A stretch of DNA of 64,000 nucleotides from Antedon bifida (GCA_963402885.1 OY727093.1:3410001-3474000); one strand, 5' to 3'. Positions 26,750 through 50,359 are shown, numbered from the stretch's first letter. Made by a program: numbers and translations. The notes: generated by a model not told the origin, from the sequence alone.

Positions 26750-27046
26750 GAGAGGATGCTGATTGGACAAAAGTTTACAAACCGTGAAGCCATTTGGTTG
26801 GTCAACACGTTCACGTGACTATTGTATTGACTCAAGGCCAATCAAATGCCACGAATGAGTTAAAGACCACCTCCCGATCGTCATCAAACACGTGCTTTCA
26901 CTGCCTATCAGCTGGTAAACGGAATTTGTAAGACCACCAGCATTTACACTAAACGGGTCATCAGTTTCGATTTATACAGCATCGTTTATATAGGACTTTG
27001 TTCCCACGACTGATCCCGTGATAAAATACCTTGTACATACTGCCTG
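26750..27046 (+). promoter_or_regulatory. Promoter-like patch with a possible first noncoding exon
   Basis: Within 300 bp there are several elements: an inverted CCAAT box (ATTGG, 26,762), a forward CCAAT (26,838), two perfect CACGTG E-boxes (26,812 and 26,889) and a TATA motif, TTTATATAGG (26,985). About 55 bp after the TATA motif is a strong splice donor, CTG|GTGAGT, at 27,046/27,047. This is the pattern of a Pol II promoter with a short 5'-UTR exon. The next coding start on the same strand is CDK4/6 at 32,792, whose first coding exon is preceded by an acceptor, so a spliced leader is expected. The link to that gene is inference. Confidence 0.4.
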
Positions 27047-30000
27047 GTGAGTGACGCAGGGCCTAGCTAGGCCATGCTTTATTGTTCTCTAGGCTAGCGT
27101 TAATATTCATTTCTCCACTCATCATATCCATGTTTCAGCTTGGTTTTTGTGTATGATGCAGGTTTGTACACAACAAGCTGTCGGTGGGCCCACAAGAACA
27201 ATCAATATTTTATTTTTTTTATTTTTTTTAAATAATTTTTTTATTTTTATAGACAAATTTTAATAATTAGGTTTAGGCCTAGACTTGAGTAATATTTTGA
27301 TCTTACGTATATCAAACAGTTACAGTACTCCTGTAAATATGTTCAATATTATTATTGTAATTAATGTACAGTACCACCCAAAGACGTCCGTGCGCACGCC
27401 GCACGTGTGTTGCACAATCAATGCTCTGACAATAGACAAACATTTATACTATTACTAGGCTTGGCATATGTCTGTATTTGGGGGAAAAGAAATAGAATAT
27501 CATTATTTAGACACTAAATTGAAATTAATTGTAGGTTCCTCAATTCAATAAATGAAATAATAATAATATATATATATAGGCATATGGTTTCGGAACCGTT
27601 TTTTTTGGTTTAATTAATAATAAAATGAGGTGAGTTTCATCATCATTTTCTTTATGGGACAGGCTCTCAGTCTCAGGTTAGGAAATATGTCTAAATGTCC
27701 AGAAATATGGTAATATATCCAGGGAGTTGTTCTTGGGCGCCATACTCTTTGATGTTTTTTGTTAATGGACTATTATTATTAATTTATAATTATGTTAGTG
27801 CTTTCCTGTTTTTGGAATCCTGGACGGTAACAAAATAATACTCTGAAAAAAGTGTGTTGCATTTTATATTATACTGTACAATAAATTATTGTAATTATAC
27901 TTTATAGTATAAGTACTTTTAAGTGGCATACTTTTAAATACATGTATGAACAGCAGCTTTAGTTTATTTTCTGTCAGTTTTCTTAAAAAAGTGTTTGAAT
28001 AAGATATAAACATGAGGATTTGTGTTGGTTGCCTTTTGGTAGGGTAGAAAGGTTCTAAAATAAATCAACAGGTCTAAGATATTAGATTGGTTACCCCACC
28101 CATATTATGCCCAGTATTATAATGGTAAATATCTCTAGTAATTAGTAATGATTAGTTATAATAGGCTTAGGAACCAACTTTTCTATTGACTGTCAGCCCA
28201 TGTCGCTTTCATTATTACTAAAGCAGCTTTTTATTAGGCAAGCATTTCAAGTAGTTGTGTTTGCATTTAATGAATGGGATCTTATTATAGAAGGCCCAGC
28301 TTTTATCAATGTATTGGGCTTGACATACAGTACTTAACCAATTGCTGTACCTTTATTATGGAGATCAGTTCTCCATAAAGCCTTTGAAAGTTTTCTTAAG
28401 AGATCAGGGAATTGTAGTTTGTAGAGTTGAGTTATTTCTTCCATGCATACCTCCATTTTGGAACTTTCAATTTCATTTTTACAGAATACTGTACATAGAC
28501 CTGATTACCTTATCAATTGTTGTTATCATTATCAAAACTACTTTTACCTTTACTGGGAACCACCAGAAAACTGAAATAAACACACAAGAGATATAAATAT
28601 TATTAATGTTTAACATTTTTTTTAAATCCCTGAACTACAAGTGTACTGATTAAAATCATGATTTATTTCATTCAGGCCAACATCCAATTTTATTTCGCCT
28701 CATTAGACCTCCACACAACAATATAATCAACAGAGAGTAGATTTTTTTGTGTAATTAAATATAAATTAAATATTGAATAACTGCTGCATTAAATGAAGAT
28801 ATTTTTGTAGTTTTAAACAGAATAATTTTCACTGTATAAAATACTGTATAGTGTTTTTTTTTTAATTGAATTGTATCAAGTTTGTTACAGTGGGTGGATT
28901 ATAAAATCAACTGGTAAATATGAGGGCATATTACTTATTACTGTAGGTGGGATAATTTTTAATTTACAAGACTAACCAACCTTCAATCATTTTCTTCATA
29001 TTTCAAAATAACTTAAAAAAGCATTAATAATAAAAAAAAATTAGAAGAAGTCCAACTTCTGACCAGCTTAACTATATTGTTGTTGTTGATGATTTCATTA
29101 AATTATAATTATTTATTTATTAATATTATTGGAGGTTGATTAGGATTTGCTGTAATATTTTTGCACAATTTTAAATATTAAAATTTCTGTTTTTTCATAA
29201 TAGTTTTTTTAGTAAAATATTAAATTCCACAGGAAATTTACAATTAAAACAGAATGTAAATTACAGGCCGAAGCTGGTATTGGTAAAGAACTAAATCAAG
29301 CGAATATAACAGCCCTAGTATCAGATGCAATGAGAACTCTGCCTTAAGCAGGTTTCCACAAATACTCACAATTTTTTAAATGCATTGCAGTATGAATAAA
29401 GTACAAAACTTAACACAATAACACAACAGATTGGTATGGGGGATTATTAATTTTAACAAAAGAACAATGATTTTTGTCAAAAATAATAAGAAAAAACTTT
29501 TACCCATGCTCAGGATCAACAAACTTATAAAATGTAATGTTTTTCCACATGTTGGCTCTGTCGCTTCACCTGAATCCCATCCCAAGCTTTATTATGAGGT
29601 GCATCAACACACCAAGAGTCGTCCAAAAACTATTCTTCCAAAAATGTATACCTCTATTTTTGTTGAAATTGAGTTATTTTACCCAATGTACAGTATCTTA
29701 TTTTTGCTGAAATTAAGTTGTTGTTCCCAATGTATATGGTGACATTTTTAGTTGCAATTACAAAGAAATTGCTAAACCACTGAGTTATATTGGCTTTTGT
29801 TTTTCCTGACCCGTTATTTTTGTTTTTTATTTGGTCAAATAATATGGTAAATAAAGAGAAATCAGCCAATCAGAAAGCAGAAAATGTTAAGTTTATTTTT
29901 TACCATAAACCTATTTTTTACGTATTACATTATACAAGACTTTTTATTTTTATCCTACATACAAGAATTCTGGAAAAACCTTGTATTATTGTCATGTTTT

Positions 30001-32791
30001 TAGTGTAAAATAATAACATCATTTTCATAAAAGACAAAACGATGTTGCCCTCATGAAAACTTTGGGAGAAACAAGGTTTTGAAAGAATAGACAATACTGT
30101 AGGTGAATTTGTTGTGAATATTTGTTGCTTCTACTGTACCAATCAACTATCTGAGAAATTAACCAAATGTAAACACTCCAGAAACCAGAATTTCCAAAAC
30201 TGTTTTATTATTAATATTTACAATTTATGAACACCCAGTCGTTTGAATAAGCCCAATGATTTTGGTTTGGAGAGTATACTTTTTCATGATTAACAACACT
30301 TATATTTAAATATAAACAAGTATTATCGGCCAAACAAAATAACAAATTTAAGATGTAAAGCTACAGTTCTGTCAAATAACATAAAGATAAAAGAACAAAA
30401 ATTAACTTGTTGCTCTGCTGAAGACTAACAACACATTGTAACAGATATTTAAAAACCAATCTAAATGACAATAACAGAGTTGAACCCCAGACCTGGTGGA
30501 TTGGGAAGTGTGCACTTTGCTGATAAACCACAATAAGTGCTGATGTAAAACCTACTCTACTTTAAAAAGATCTAGATTATATAACTGATTAGAGTCAGAG
30601 ATGAATCCCCAGACTTTGGTATTGGGAGGCTTGCACTTTGCTGATATACCATACTAATGTAAAAATCTACTGTACTACAGTAGTTAGTTAGTAGGCCTAC
30701 AGTTTAATCGTGGAGGAGTAAGTTACTCCATGGTTTAATACAACACATGTTCCTCTTAAAATTAGCACAATATGATTTTTCTTGTTGTTTTAATGATGAT
30801 TTATTGCTCAATTAGTTAGTTTGGTTTTACAGATCTTAAGTAGGTTCCACAAATTATTCACAATGTTCCTCCAGAGAAACATTCAAACAAAGAGAATATT
30901 TTAAAATCAGGAAGTTGGCAGTAAAACTTATCCAAACAAAGAAACACATTACAGTTGGTATACTTTCATCATGAGGTTCTTTTAGGGGTTTTTTTTGTCT
31001 TCTTTTCCAAAAAACAATTTTTGAATACTATACTTTATTTTTATAATAAATAAGATGCTAACTGTATGACAGAGTTTAGTCTACAAAAGTTGGCAAAAAT
31101 TATTTTACTGGGATTTACCAAATGTGTTTGTATGATAATAGCAAGCTTTTAAAACAAGTGGCGCAGTGCAGCGTGTACGACGACGTGCAATCTAGTATGT
31201 AATTTACAGGTGCATGGGGATACAAAAAACTTCAATGTACAGTTGCATGGAGGGAGTCAACGCAAGGCAGTTTGTGTAGGTACTTTTGACCATGTGATAA
31301 AGACAATCGCGTCTTGTACAGCTTCTAATTCGAGGCGCAGAAGTCATCCAACAGCATTCATTCATGGTTGATTGACTTCTCACCTCGCTGCAGTCGCTAC
31401 TTTGAAAGCTCTGTAAAATAATTTGATCTAGATCTAAAATTTAACCAGATATCGCTACTGAAAGACTTTTTTAGTTGTAAAATGAGCTCAATTTTGTAAA
31501 CTTTTCTGCCTGTGCTCTTTCTGTCACTAAATAAACTCTAAATAGAGATGTCAATAATACAGATTTGATATTTTAGAATGGGCTTCAAAGGTGGATCAAA
31601 GATTTTTTGTTAGGAGCCCTATCTATAATCTAATAATAGTGTGTAAAAGTTATCTAAAAGTTGTCATTTTAGCTGTCAAAAATGGGGAGGCCCAAGGTAT
31701 TCTTCTACTGTATAACCCAAAAAACTGTGAAATAATAATACTTAGTTCTGGTTAATGTTCTTTAATCTGGACTGAAAATTCACATCAAACAAAAAAATGT
31801 AGGCTTGGCCCAACTTTGACTATAATTCTTGTCCATGGTTTGGACAAATTGGAGAGCTGTCCATCTACAAATTATGACCCTTAGAAAAACCAAATTCATT
31901 CCAGTTCATAAACAATCTAGTTTGTAACCTTTTATCCTCTGGAAAAGGGAGTGCCAAAATACCTAATTATCTACACTGTTAAAATGATTGGATGTTGCTT
32001 TCATCTTTCAAATACTATCAAACATTCTATCAGAGAATACCAATTTGCAAACTGACAGTTTTATCAGCAGAAAAATTGTAAGAATTTATGCCAAATATTT
32101 GTATAATCATTTAATAATATTGTAAACTAACCATCTCCAATGTTTTGCTTTAGACTCTGAAGGTTAGAAGGCATCAGAATGTAAGGAGAAAATTGAAACC
32201 ACATGTTGAACTATCTTCAGGTCCCACACACACTTGTCTGTGAAGTCTATGCTTAAATTTTGTTGAAGTTGACTGGCCTAACTGCATTCTATATTGTTCG
32301 TGAGATCTGATCAGTAATTACTAATTATTTAAGTAAGTAATTAGCGCTCTCTTTGTTTAGAAGATATATCTAAAAAGGTTTTTGTTAAAATATTTTCAAT
32401 TAGCAAAAATCATTAAAACAACAACAATACATCTTTAATAAATTTATTAATTTAACCAAGGAAATCTAACAACATGATGTTGAGCTTCGGAGATCAAAAA
32501 GTTTATCTGTGGCTGCGACACGATCAGTTCTACGCCCTTAACGGGCACAGCACGTCGAGGATATGTCCATACTGTTGGTATTTGTTGCAGGCAGACATAA
32601 GATCAAAGGACTGTTAGGAGTTCCTATCTTGGCAAGTCTAACTCAGTGTCCTGTTAGATTGCCTTGATTTAACTAGTTAAACAAATTGTGTTATTTATTC
32701 AAAGAGGCGTGTAAAAATATCTAACTTTTTTTTTAAAGGCACTTGGCTTTACCATGTTGTGTTTGTGATATGTTTGGCCTGCTATGGGACA
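27047..32791 (+). other. Probable 5' intron of the CDK4/6 gene
   Basis: The stretch is AT-rich and ends at a pyrimidine-run acceptor (TTTTTTTTTAAAG) about 50 bp before the CDK4/6 start codon. Between that acceptor and the start lies a four-codon upstream frame (ATG at 32,754). A GC-richer island lies at 32,474-32,620. No other coding exon was recognised. Confidence 0.4.
30470..30665. repeat. Tandem duplication, about 115 bp
   Basis: Two diverged direct copies share ATTGGGA, then TTGCACTTTGCTGAT, then ACCA, and a block near TAAAA-CTACT. Each begins with a stretch like GAACCCCAGAC, reminiscent of a tRNA-type B box, so the unit may derive from a SINE. Confidence 0.55.
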
Positions 32792-42475
<9,684 letters not shown>

Positions 42476-45400
42476 TCTTTCTGGAACAAAATTAGAAAAT
42501 ATATATTTTTTATTAATAGTTTGTTTTTTTGGTTGCTACCAATAAGAGAAAGAATATTATGTTTTCATTTGATGAGCCTCAGGAAGGATGATGTTAATTT
42601 AAATACAGTTACAGGTGTTTTCAAGATTTTAGTATGCAAAATATTTGTACCAGATGTTTCAAATGGTTACTAAGTCACATCTTTACACACTTAATGCGAG
42701 TATAAAAATTAGTTTGAAAAAGGGACCAAAATACTGGACTGATAGATTGGGGTACATTGCCTAAAGGCCAACTCAGACAACATTGTACGACGAAGCCCGA
42801 TGAACCGTCTCATTGGGAGAAAATTAAATGTTTGAAGTTCTCCTGATGACCTAAAAACTATGCCCAAAGCTATTTTGACTCGTCTTGTCGGGATTAAACT
42901 CAGTTTTGTCGGCCCTCGTCGTACGATGCTGTCTGAGTTGGCCTTTATTCTGTATAAATAAATGGTTTGTTTGCAGTTTGAACATGTATTTAAAATCTAT
43001 ATTTCACCTCTTTCTTTAGGTACGCAGACAAAACACCATTTCTACTAAAATGTTACATGTGCAGTATTTATTTACTTACTGACACATTTCAATGGCTAGC
43101 GCTTACATTGAGGAAACTACCGAGTAATTATAACATACTTTGCATTAATACTACATACCATGTATGAGACTCCAGACTGCCCAGTGATAGTAATACTGAA
43201 ATAAATAAGGTGTATAAATAGTTAGGATAGGAAATCTGTAAGAGAATGAAAATATACATAGTAGAATATCTAGGCAGTATTGATCTAGCAGAGCCGTAGC
43301 CAGCATGAGGCAGACGAGGCGCTTTTCAATGTTTACTACCCACCACCCCAATTCCCCAGCAAAGATCGTCATATTTTAAAGCCTCTTTGTTTCGCCTGTT
43401 TTTTAACCTCTCGCTACGGCCTTGTCTAGGATTTGTGTTTACTATGATCCGACAAGTAACATGGTAGGGCCTAAGAGTTAGTCCTAAGAGAGTACATAGC
43501 TAGTTATAATCTCTCTGTTCAATTGTCAATTAAAAGACATTCCTATCACAATTTCTATTTATGCAACATTCTTTTTTAAGTCGCCAAACCCTTTCAGCTT
43601 TAAGTATGTTATGAAATTTCAAGTTAATCTGCAACAGCCAACAAGCAGCAATAAATTGTTAGTAAATTCTAAATACACAGTATCATATACATAGCTTAAA
43701 TGCAATTTTAACAGTAAGATTTTTCCAAAATACTCACCAAATCATGTGCTGTATCACTATTACAACTAGAGAACTAGGAAGGTCTCTGAAGTTGCGGCTT
43801 GAAGGCCAGGCTCTGTAATGCAGTCCCGAGATTTCCTCAAAACAGACCAGTCAGATAAGCCTAATTTCAGCCACTTAATAATCTCATGGTTGGATTCTTC
43901 TAGTTCTAACTATGCTAGTCTTTAAACATTTCATGTAACCAGTAATATAACAATATTTGACAGGTGCTTTCAGCATTTTATTTCATATAAAAATTTAAAT
44001 ATTATTAATTACATTAATCAGCTTGACTGTACTTAGGAATTTCTTATTTGTTGTATAATAAAATCAGGGTACAGTATTAACAAATTTGAATACAATACAT
44101 TTACAACTATTGTAATAAAAAGTAATAAAATTTAACTTAATACAGTAACCATCTACAAAATTATGAAAGTAATTGTCATTGTAAACTAATCAAAATTGGA
44201 ATAATTGTTTGTAAATATTATTTTAATATTTGGATATTACAAATGCCATCTGGCAGCATTCAACATTCAAATAATATACTCTTATCATGCGTTGTAAATT
44301 TCATAACAAATTCAGACATTGATATTCTGTTTCCATTGCTAATAATTGAAAACCATTCAGTGTTCTCCCAATATAGAAATCAATTTCATTGATTCTATAA
44401 GCTGTAACTACTCTACTAAATACAAAAAACTCAAATAATGTGATAATGTACTAGGCCTATCCGATTGACTAAATATAGCCTTCGATTTCTCTTGGTCTAT
44501 GTTTTTAATGGCTAGGTCTAACCAACCGCCACTAGATAAGTGTGTATTTTATGTATACAGTAATTTTCTTACACCATTTTAAATACCGGTTGGAGCCAGT
44601 TTAATCCGGCAAATCTTGCTGGAAAAACCTGCTTTGGGAGAACACTGATTCAATAATAGTTCAATGCATTTAGGAATCCTTGTATAGAATATAATAGTGT
44701 TAGTTTGATCATGTTTTGAATGTAGTCTGCTAGTGTAGTAGTGGATGCTGTAAAGACAGGAACTCAGAGGTTCAAATTTAATCATGAAAAAGCGCCACAA
44801 ATCACATACATCATGCATAACAACAAAATAAAACCATGGGTCTTTTAAAAGGTTTATTTTGGTCATTTTAAAATTATTCTTTATTTTCTACAGAATGAAA
44901 AAAGCTTTGTTTTCTTGTGTGCTGTGAGTTGTATACTGCCATAGATTTTTATAATACCTAGTATTTCAGGGTGCCGATTTTAGGGGTAAAAGAGGTAAAT
45001 GCCCCATGTTTATTTAAAAAAGGTTGAATACATTTTAAGAAAAGTAATGTTTATATTCTAAATTTTAATTGTATGGCCCTTTGTTTGACAAATTTTGGGC
45101 CAGTTGGTACTACAGTATAAATAGAGTTATCTTTGTATTAATTGTGGGGCTGAAGTTTACCCCTGGAATGGAGTATAATTTTGTGAGTTAGTAGTAGTAT
45201 TCAGAATATATTGAATTTCGTGAATGTTGATACATACAATGCAAGTACTGTATACATAACAGTAGAAAAGTAATATTTGTTGTTGTTACTCTTTTGATTG
45301 TGAAAATATTTTTGCTTAGTATTTTTAAGCAAATTGTTTGTTAAATAATTATAACAAGTGACAATTTTTGAGACAATAAATTGTTGGAATTATTTTGCTA

Positions 45401-46133
45401 GATAACCTATGTGTGATTGTCTTTTTTCTGCTGTGTATTTTAGTTTATTAGCATGTGTAGGTTAGTGACACCCCGGGGAACACGCTCTGACTTTTGAAGA
45501 AATAGAGTCTATGGCCGCCGATCACACTCCTTAAAAAACATAAATATTAGATTATTATTATAAATTATTATCATTTAAAAAGTAACTCTGTATTTTGACT
45601 AAAAATATTTGACTACGAGCAAAAATATATCATTTAAACACTACAAAATAAAGAGGAAGTCAATACAACACATCTATGTGTTCATTGATGGCGATTATAG
45701 ATATCTCTTTATCTGATGCTTTCAATAATACAGTACTTCTGTAATTAAATTTCATACAGTACTATAATCCAAATATTTGCAGCCTAACTATTATAAAATA
45801 TATTATTTATTTTTATATTATATATAAGTATTTACGAATTTGCAGGCATACAGCTAAAACACCCAGTGATATAATGGTTTTAAATAACCGACATAATCTA
45901 TTATAATGTTATTTTAATTTTATACCATATTTATTCAAATAAATGCCTCCCTCAAATATCCACAGCATTAATTTTTTTAACCATTAATCTGCATTGAATC
46001 TGTGCTTATATATATATCTTTGTGCTGAAGTAATTTGAACAAGTCTGAAACACACAAAAGAATGGATGAATATTTAAAATCAACTGACTATATTGCTCTT
46101 TATATTTGATTTGGTCACTGCTTCAAAAGAGTC
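42476..46133. other. CDK4/6 3' UTR and intergenic region
   Basis: The stop at 42,475 is followed by AT-rich sequence with several AATAAA-like words. Apart from the inverted-repeat element at 42,766 I see no gene. The two facing genes end here tail to tail. Confidence 0.4.
42766..42943. mobile_element. MITE-like element C with 28-bp inverted ends
   Basis: The left end GGCCAACTCAGACAACATTG continues into TACGACGA. The right end mirrors it as TCGTCGTACGATGCTGTCTG, then AGTTGGCC, with two or three mismatches. Flanking AAA and TTT extend the symmetry. At 178 bp it is non-autonomous. It sits about 290 bp past the CDK4/6 stop, so it may lie in the 3' UTR. Confidence 0.8.
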
Positions 46134-47785
46134 TCAATCGATAATCTCTCCGTATCTGACGGTATAGATGTTGCGATACATTCTTGCATACAGGAAGGTT
46201 AAGAACGCCCACTTCCAGCTCATGAATACCCATATAGAGGCCAGATAATACCCGCACGGGTTACAGTTTAAAGTCGTCAAATCTAAACAGCAAAAATAAA
46301 ATATTGTAAAAGAATATTTATAAGTATTTTGAAATGAAGCAGAAACTGGACAAATTTCAAATGACAAGTTAAACTGACTAAAAAAAGTTAAAAACATCAA
46401 TTCTCTTGGAGTTAGAAGTGTCTATAAGAACTGACTATAGCTGTACAATATTAAGCTGCAGTGGGTTTTTTATTGACCACTGTTGTCTATGATGTCAACT
46501 ACCATAATAGTGACTGTTCGATTGACCATCCAACAGAATAAACAGAAATGCGGTTGGTATATAAATCATATTGCAAACAAAAGTTTGCTAATGTAGACTT
46601 CTGCAACTTATTTTCTGCAGTTTAATAATATTTGTTCTTATATAGCGCTTATTGCACAACACTTCTAAACGCTTCACATTATTACCCCGGTCATTTTTTG
46701 GGATCAAACACGTATGAAAACATACCCCATAATGCAGCTAGTAATCAGCGCAAAGTTGTGTCTTGACCTTACGAGGTACCTATTATATACACCTGGTTTT
46801 TCAACTGGTCTACATAAGCAAAATTTTGAAAAACTCAGAGTTCTTGAATTTGCAAGTAGGAGTTTCATTGTGAGGACTGAAGACAATTTTTTTTTTATTT
46901 TGTTGGAACTTGCTGGAAAATATTTAGGAAAAATCCTGGAAACAACATGAGAAGTTATAATGTTTTACAGTACCTTGTCCTTGTTCGACTGCCATTACAA
47001 TATACGTGAAGAACGCCACAATACATCCCATCTGTGTTACAAGTCCTATGATCAGTAGGATTGATAAGACAGGGATGTACCGTTCTTTGCTATTGTCTTT
47101 ATTGTGTTGAAGATGAAGAAATAGACACACCATTGCAAATAAAGCTGTAAAAACATTCAAATTATCAGTATCATTAAACTTTATCTTTGAATTTATATTG
47201 ATTGATAAAAAATAAATAATTATTAAAAATAATATATAGATAAGAGAATTGAAAATATACTATCGGTCTGTAAGACGTTTATTATCAATTCATGCGTTGT
47301 TTAATTAATTGAAATTATAATAAAATAATTTGCCACGCTCGACATACTGATGTTTACTAATAGATGGCAATATCTTTAGATTTTTCATAAAGCCAATTAT
47401 GATTTTATTTTATGAATGTAATAGCTACCTCAACAGTTTGGATATGATTTCTGAAAACCTCCCAATATTTTAGTTTTCCATGTTGGGGGTCTGAGATTAA
47501 AAACCCATGAACAATATTTCTCATAGAGATTTAAAGGGTTCTACCGACCTAATCTTAACCAGCTTCATTTAGATGAAATTTGAACAAAAGAATTCTAAAT
47601 ATCTTTTTTAGAACTGTACAAGATTTTGACTTACAACTGAATCCTCCCCAACAGGCGACATGATAATTACGAAACTTCTCATCAGCTAAAAAGACGATTA
47701 AAACCAGCAAACCTAAAGAAGTTCCGGTAACTGCATAACCAATTCGAAGCCTTATTCTCGAGAGTGATGATGCACTTCTCTCCAT
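46134..47785 (-). CDS. Four-helix membrane protein, family not recognised
   Basis: Three coding exons on the minus strand, 47785-47635, 47144-46974 and 46282-46134, have GT/AG borders and matching phases. They join into 156 residues ending in TGA. The protein begins MERSASSLSRIRLR and has four hydrophobic spans at about 14-34, 48-63, 73-101 and 118-140. A Cys pair, CNPC, lies just before the last span and a basic-aromatic stretch, ARMYRNIYT, just after it. Both ends are predicted on the same side, as in four-pass families. There is loose resemblance to TMEM179-type proteins at the last helix, but not enough to name it. The start follows an acceptor (TATTTCAG) 11 bases upstream, so a noncoding 5' exon probably exists at higher coordinates. 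Confidence 0.8.
46621..46830. repeat. Interspersed repeat in intron 2 of the membrane-protein gene
   Basis: The stretch begins TTCTTATATAGCGCTTATTG and continues with ACGCTTCACATTATTACCCC. This is a combination I know as a widespread dispersed repeat of marine invertebrate genomes. Only one copy is clear here. A weaker related piece may lie near 24,240. Confidence 0.5.
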
Positions 47786-48690
47786 TTTTTCAGTTTCTGA
47801 AATACAATAGTTTTCAATATTGGTCTAAAAAATTAATTTCACTATAAATAAAACATAAAAAAAATATTTTTTTAGATGATCCAGGTAGGCTAGATCGGCC
47901 TAATGCACAATGATTTGATGTAACCTTTAAGACACTAGACCTGAAATTTTTGATATTTTGTAAAAATAATGCATATACAGTATATAACTTTAAAAACATT
48001 AACCAGGTCATTTCTTGTCTTAAATTAATTGTGCAAATTGGGCAAGACCTGGTATTTTAGCTGAAAATTTACAGTTCTTTTGTTTGTTTACCCTTTCACA
48101 TGATCGATTGAAGTGGGTGCATCACATCAAATATAAAAATATCAATCCGCGCGCGATGCACGTTGCGATTTATAGCGGGCCACTAAAATTATTAGAATCA
48201 ACCAATAAAATGTAGTGTGTGACCTTAAATTAGGTCAAAAATCGTAGGTCGTGTCTTTAAGTTAAAGGAACATGAATGATAAATATTTGGCTTTGGTGGT
48301 GAACCATGGTCCATGGATGTTGTCATTTATACGCGGCAGCCTTTTTTACATTCATTTCATTAACACATGGAATTCTTTATCTTACCAGTGCCACATTCTT
48401 TGAAATCCAACATTTTTAAACAAACATGACTTGCAAAATCTATATGAGAGGAGATTTTAATAAATACCTATACAAGTTTATTATTTTATTACTCCTTCTT
48501 TTTTGCCTCCTTATCTTTTTTATTAGGCCTATTCTTATAATAAATTATTGCGGTGTATTCTTATTTCACTTTTAATTGGTAAAAATTAAGCATCACTTAA
48601 AAAGGATTAGGAAAGTACTGTAGCTGTACCCTTTTATAAAAGGGAAGCCGCTAAAATTAAAAAGGCAGGCCCAAACGACCATTTGAAGGG
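47786..48690. other. Upstream of the membrane-protein gene; no gene seen
   Basis: A possible tiny noncoding exon with donor CACTG|GTAAGA lies near 48,386 on the minus strand. No coding exon was seen. Confidence 0.3.
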
Positions 48691-49279
48691 CATATAGGAT
48701 CAGGTGCCGTTTTCGGCCACCTCGACTTGTATGGACTATACCATTATAAAAAGATGGGAAAATAGGGGTGTCCTATTTATTAATTGAGTGTGTTAATGTG
48801 TTAAAATACTGCTGCTTTTGTTCTTTTGTTTAGTGCATTATGTTTCACCAACAAAGGGAAAACAACTACGCCCTGCATGCTGTAGAATTAAATTCAAGTT
48901 TTCAAGTTAATACAGTATATTATGGCTCTTTATTTCTTAGGTATCCTTCCCTAATATATTAGGTGGATTCCCTAAGGTGGATATTGAATAATTTTTACGG
49001 ATTTATAGACACAGAAAATATATAAAGAAAGTTTTTATTCCAGTTACAAATAAAAAATAAGATCTATCACATAAAACAAATAAACATTATAATTTTGTCA
49101 ATAAATCTGTACCATTTTGTTCCCAGAAAACACAGCGTTTGACATTGCGTGTTTTTAGGTTTGGTTTTTCTAAAACGTTTTAAACACGTTTTTAAACGTT
49201 TCTGTGTAGAAATACATGTTCTAATTGAACAACGTTTGCATCAAAACGTTATAATAGCGAATGCAAACCGGAGCTGATA

Positions 49280-49840
49280 ATGTCGCCATGAAGAGGATGA
49301 TTGGTGTCTTCCAATATAGCATAGAATACATCGGCAAGCCGTTCGCTGTCAGAACTAGTCAAGCATTTGCATAGACAAACCAATTACTTTCCCCGCTTTA
49401 CTCAGCACCTTCTCAATTCGGTCTTTATCTCCCTTACTGATATTCCTAGCCCAATATACAATATGCCCAAATAGAACATCACTGATTAGTAAAACATAAA
49501 CATTCTATAGTACAAATATCCTGCTTTACCCCAAAGAACCGAGTTTCCTCAAGCAGTACAGCCTTGTTATTAACTTCTTAACTACGATCAACATGTCCAC
49601 CCATTTAAGCTTTAGTCAAACACTACTGCCAGATACTTATATTGTTAACAATCTCTACTTCCTTTACTTTAATTAATGTATACTGTCAGATCAATTATGT
49701 TCTTATCCTTATTTCTTTCGTTTTATTTATGTTGAGTTCAAGAAAATTGTAGCCATAATCGGTAAATCGAATAATATCAGATACAGAGAATAATCGTTGT
49801 TTTAAGTCCAACTATAGCCGAGTCGTCGTAAAATAAAAAT
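49280..49840 (-). mobile_element. Decayed LINE reverse transcriptase fragment
   Basis: Read on the minus strand, broken frames give YDDSAIVG (49,830-49,807), a form of the catalytic YADD box. These are followed by LELNINKTKEI, a conserved LINE motif, then by a long stretch with the usual order of the RT thumb region (a FFGVK-type segment). Several stops and frame changes show an old dead copy. The clade is uncertain, with CR1/L2-like the best guess. Confidence 0.6.
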
Positions 49841-50359
49841 ACATATAATTAATCTGTTACCATTTTGTTTCTGTATCTACAATCGTTTCGTTTCTGTCAA
49901 TGAATCTTCAATTGTGCTTGTCTACTGATTCCAGGTTCTTGGGTTTAAATCCATGTTGTTGGGATTTATTCCTTGCAAATAAAAAATATGATTTATCTAC
50001 CGATAGGATTGGGCCGATTAGAATGCATTTGCCAACATTCTTTTACATATTTTACAACATTATAGAGTGTAGGTAATTTAACCGATTGTAATGTAGTATT
50101 TAGGATATTTTAATATCGATTGTACTGTAGTATTTAGGATGTTTTAATTCCGATTGTACTGTAGTAACATGTTTTAATTCCGATTGTATTGTAGTATTTA
50201 AGATTTTCTAATTTCGAATCCGATTGTACTAAAATTTAAAGTGTCTAAATCCAGATAGGAAAACATAGGCCTAGTATTTAATTAATATGCTTTAATTTTG
50301 ATTATACTGTAGTGTTTAGTTTAGTTTTTATATATAATAAGTAAGTATACCTACTTATA

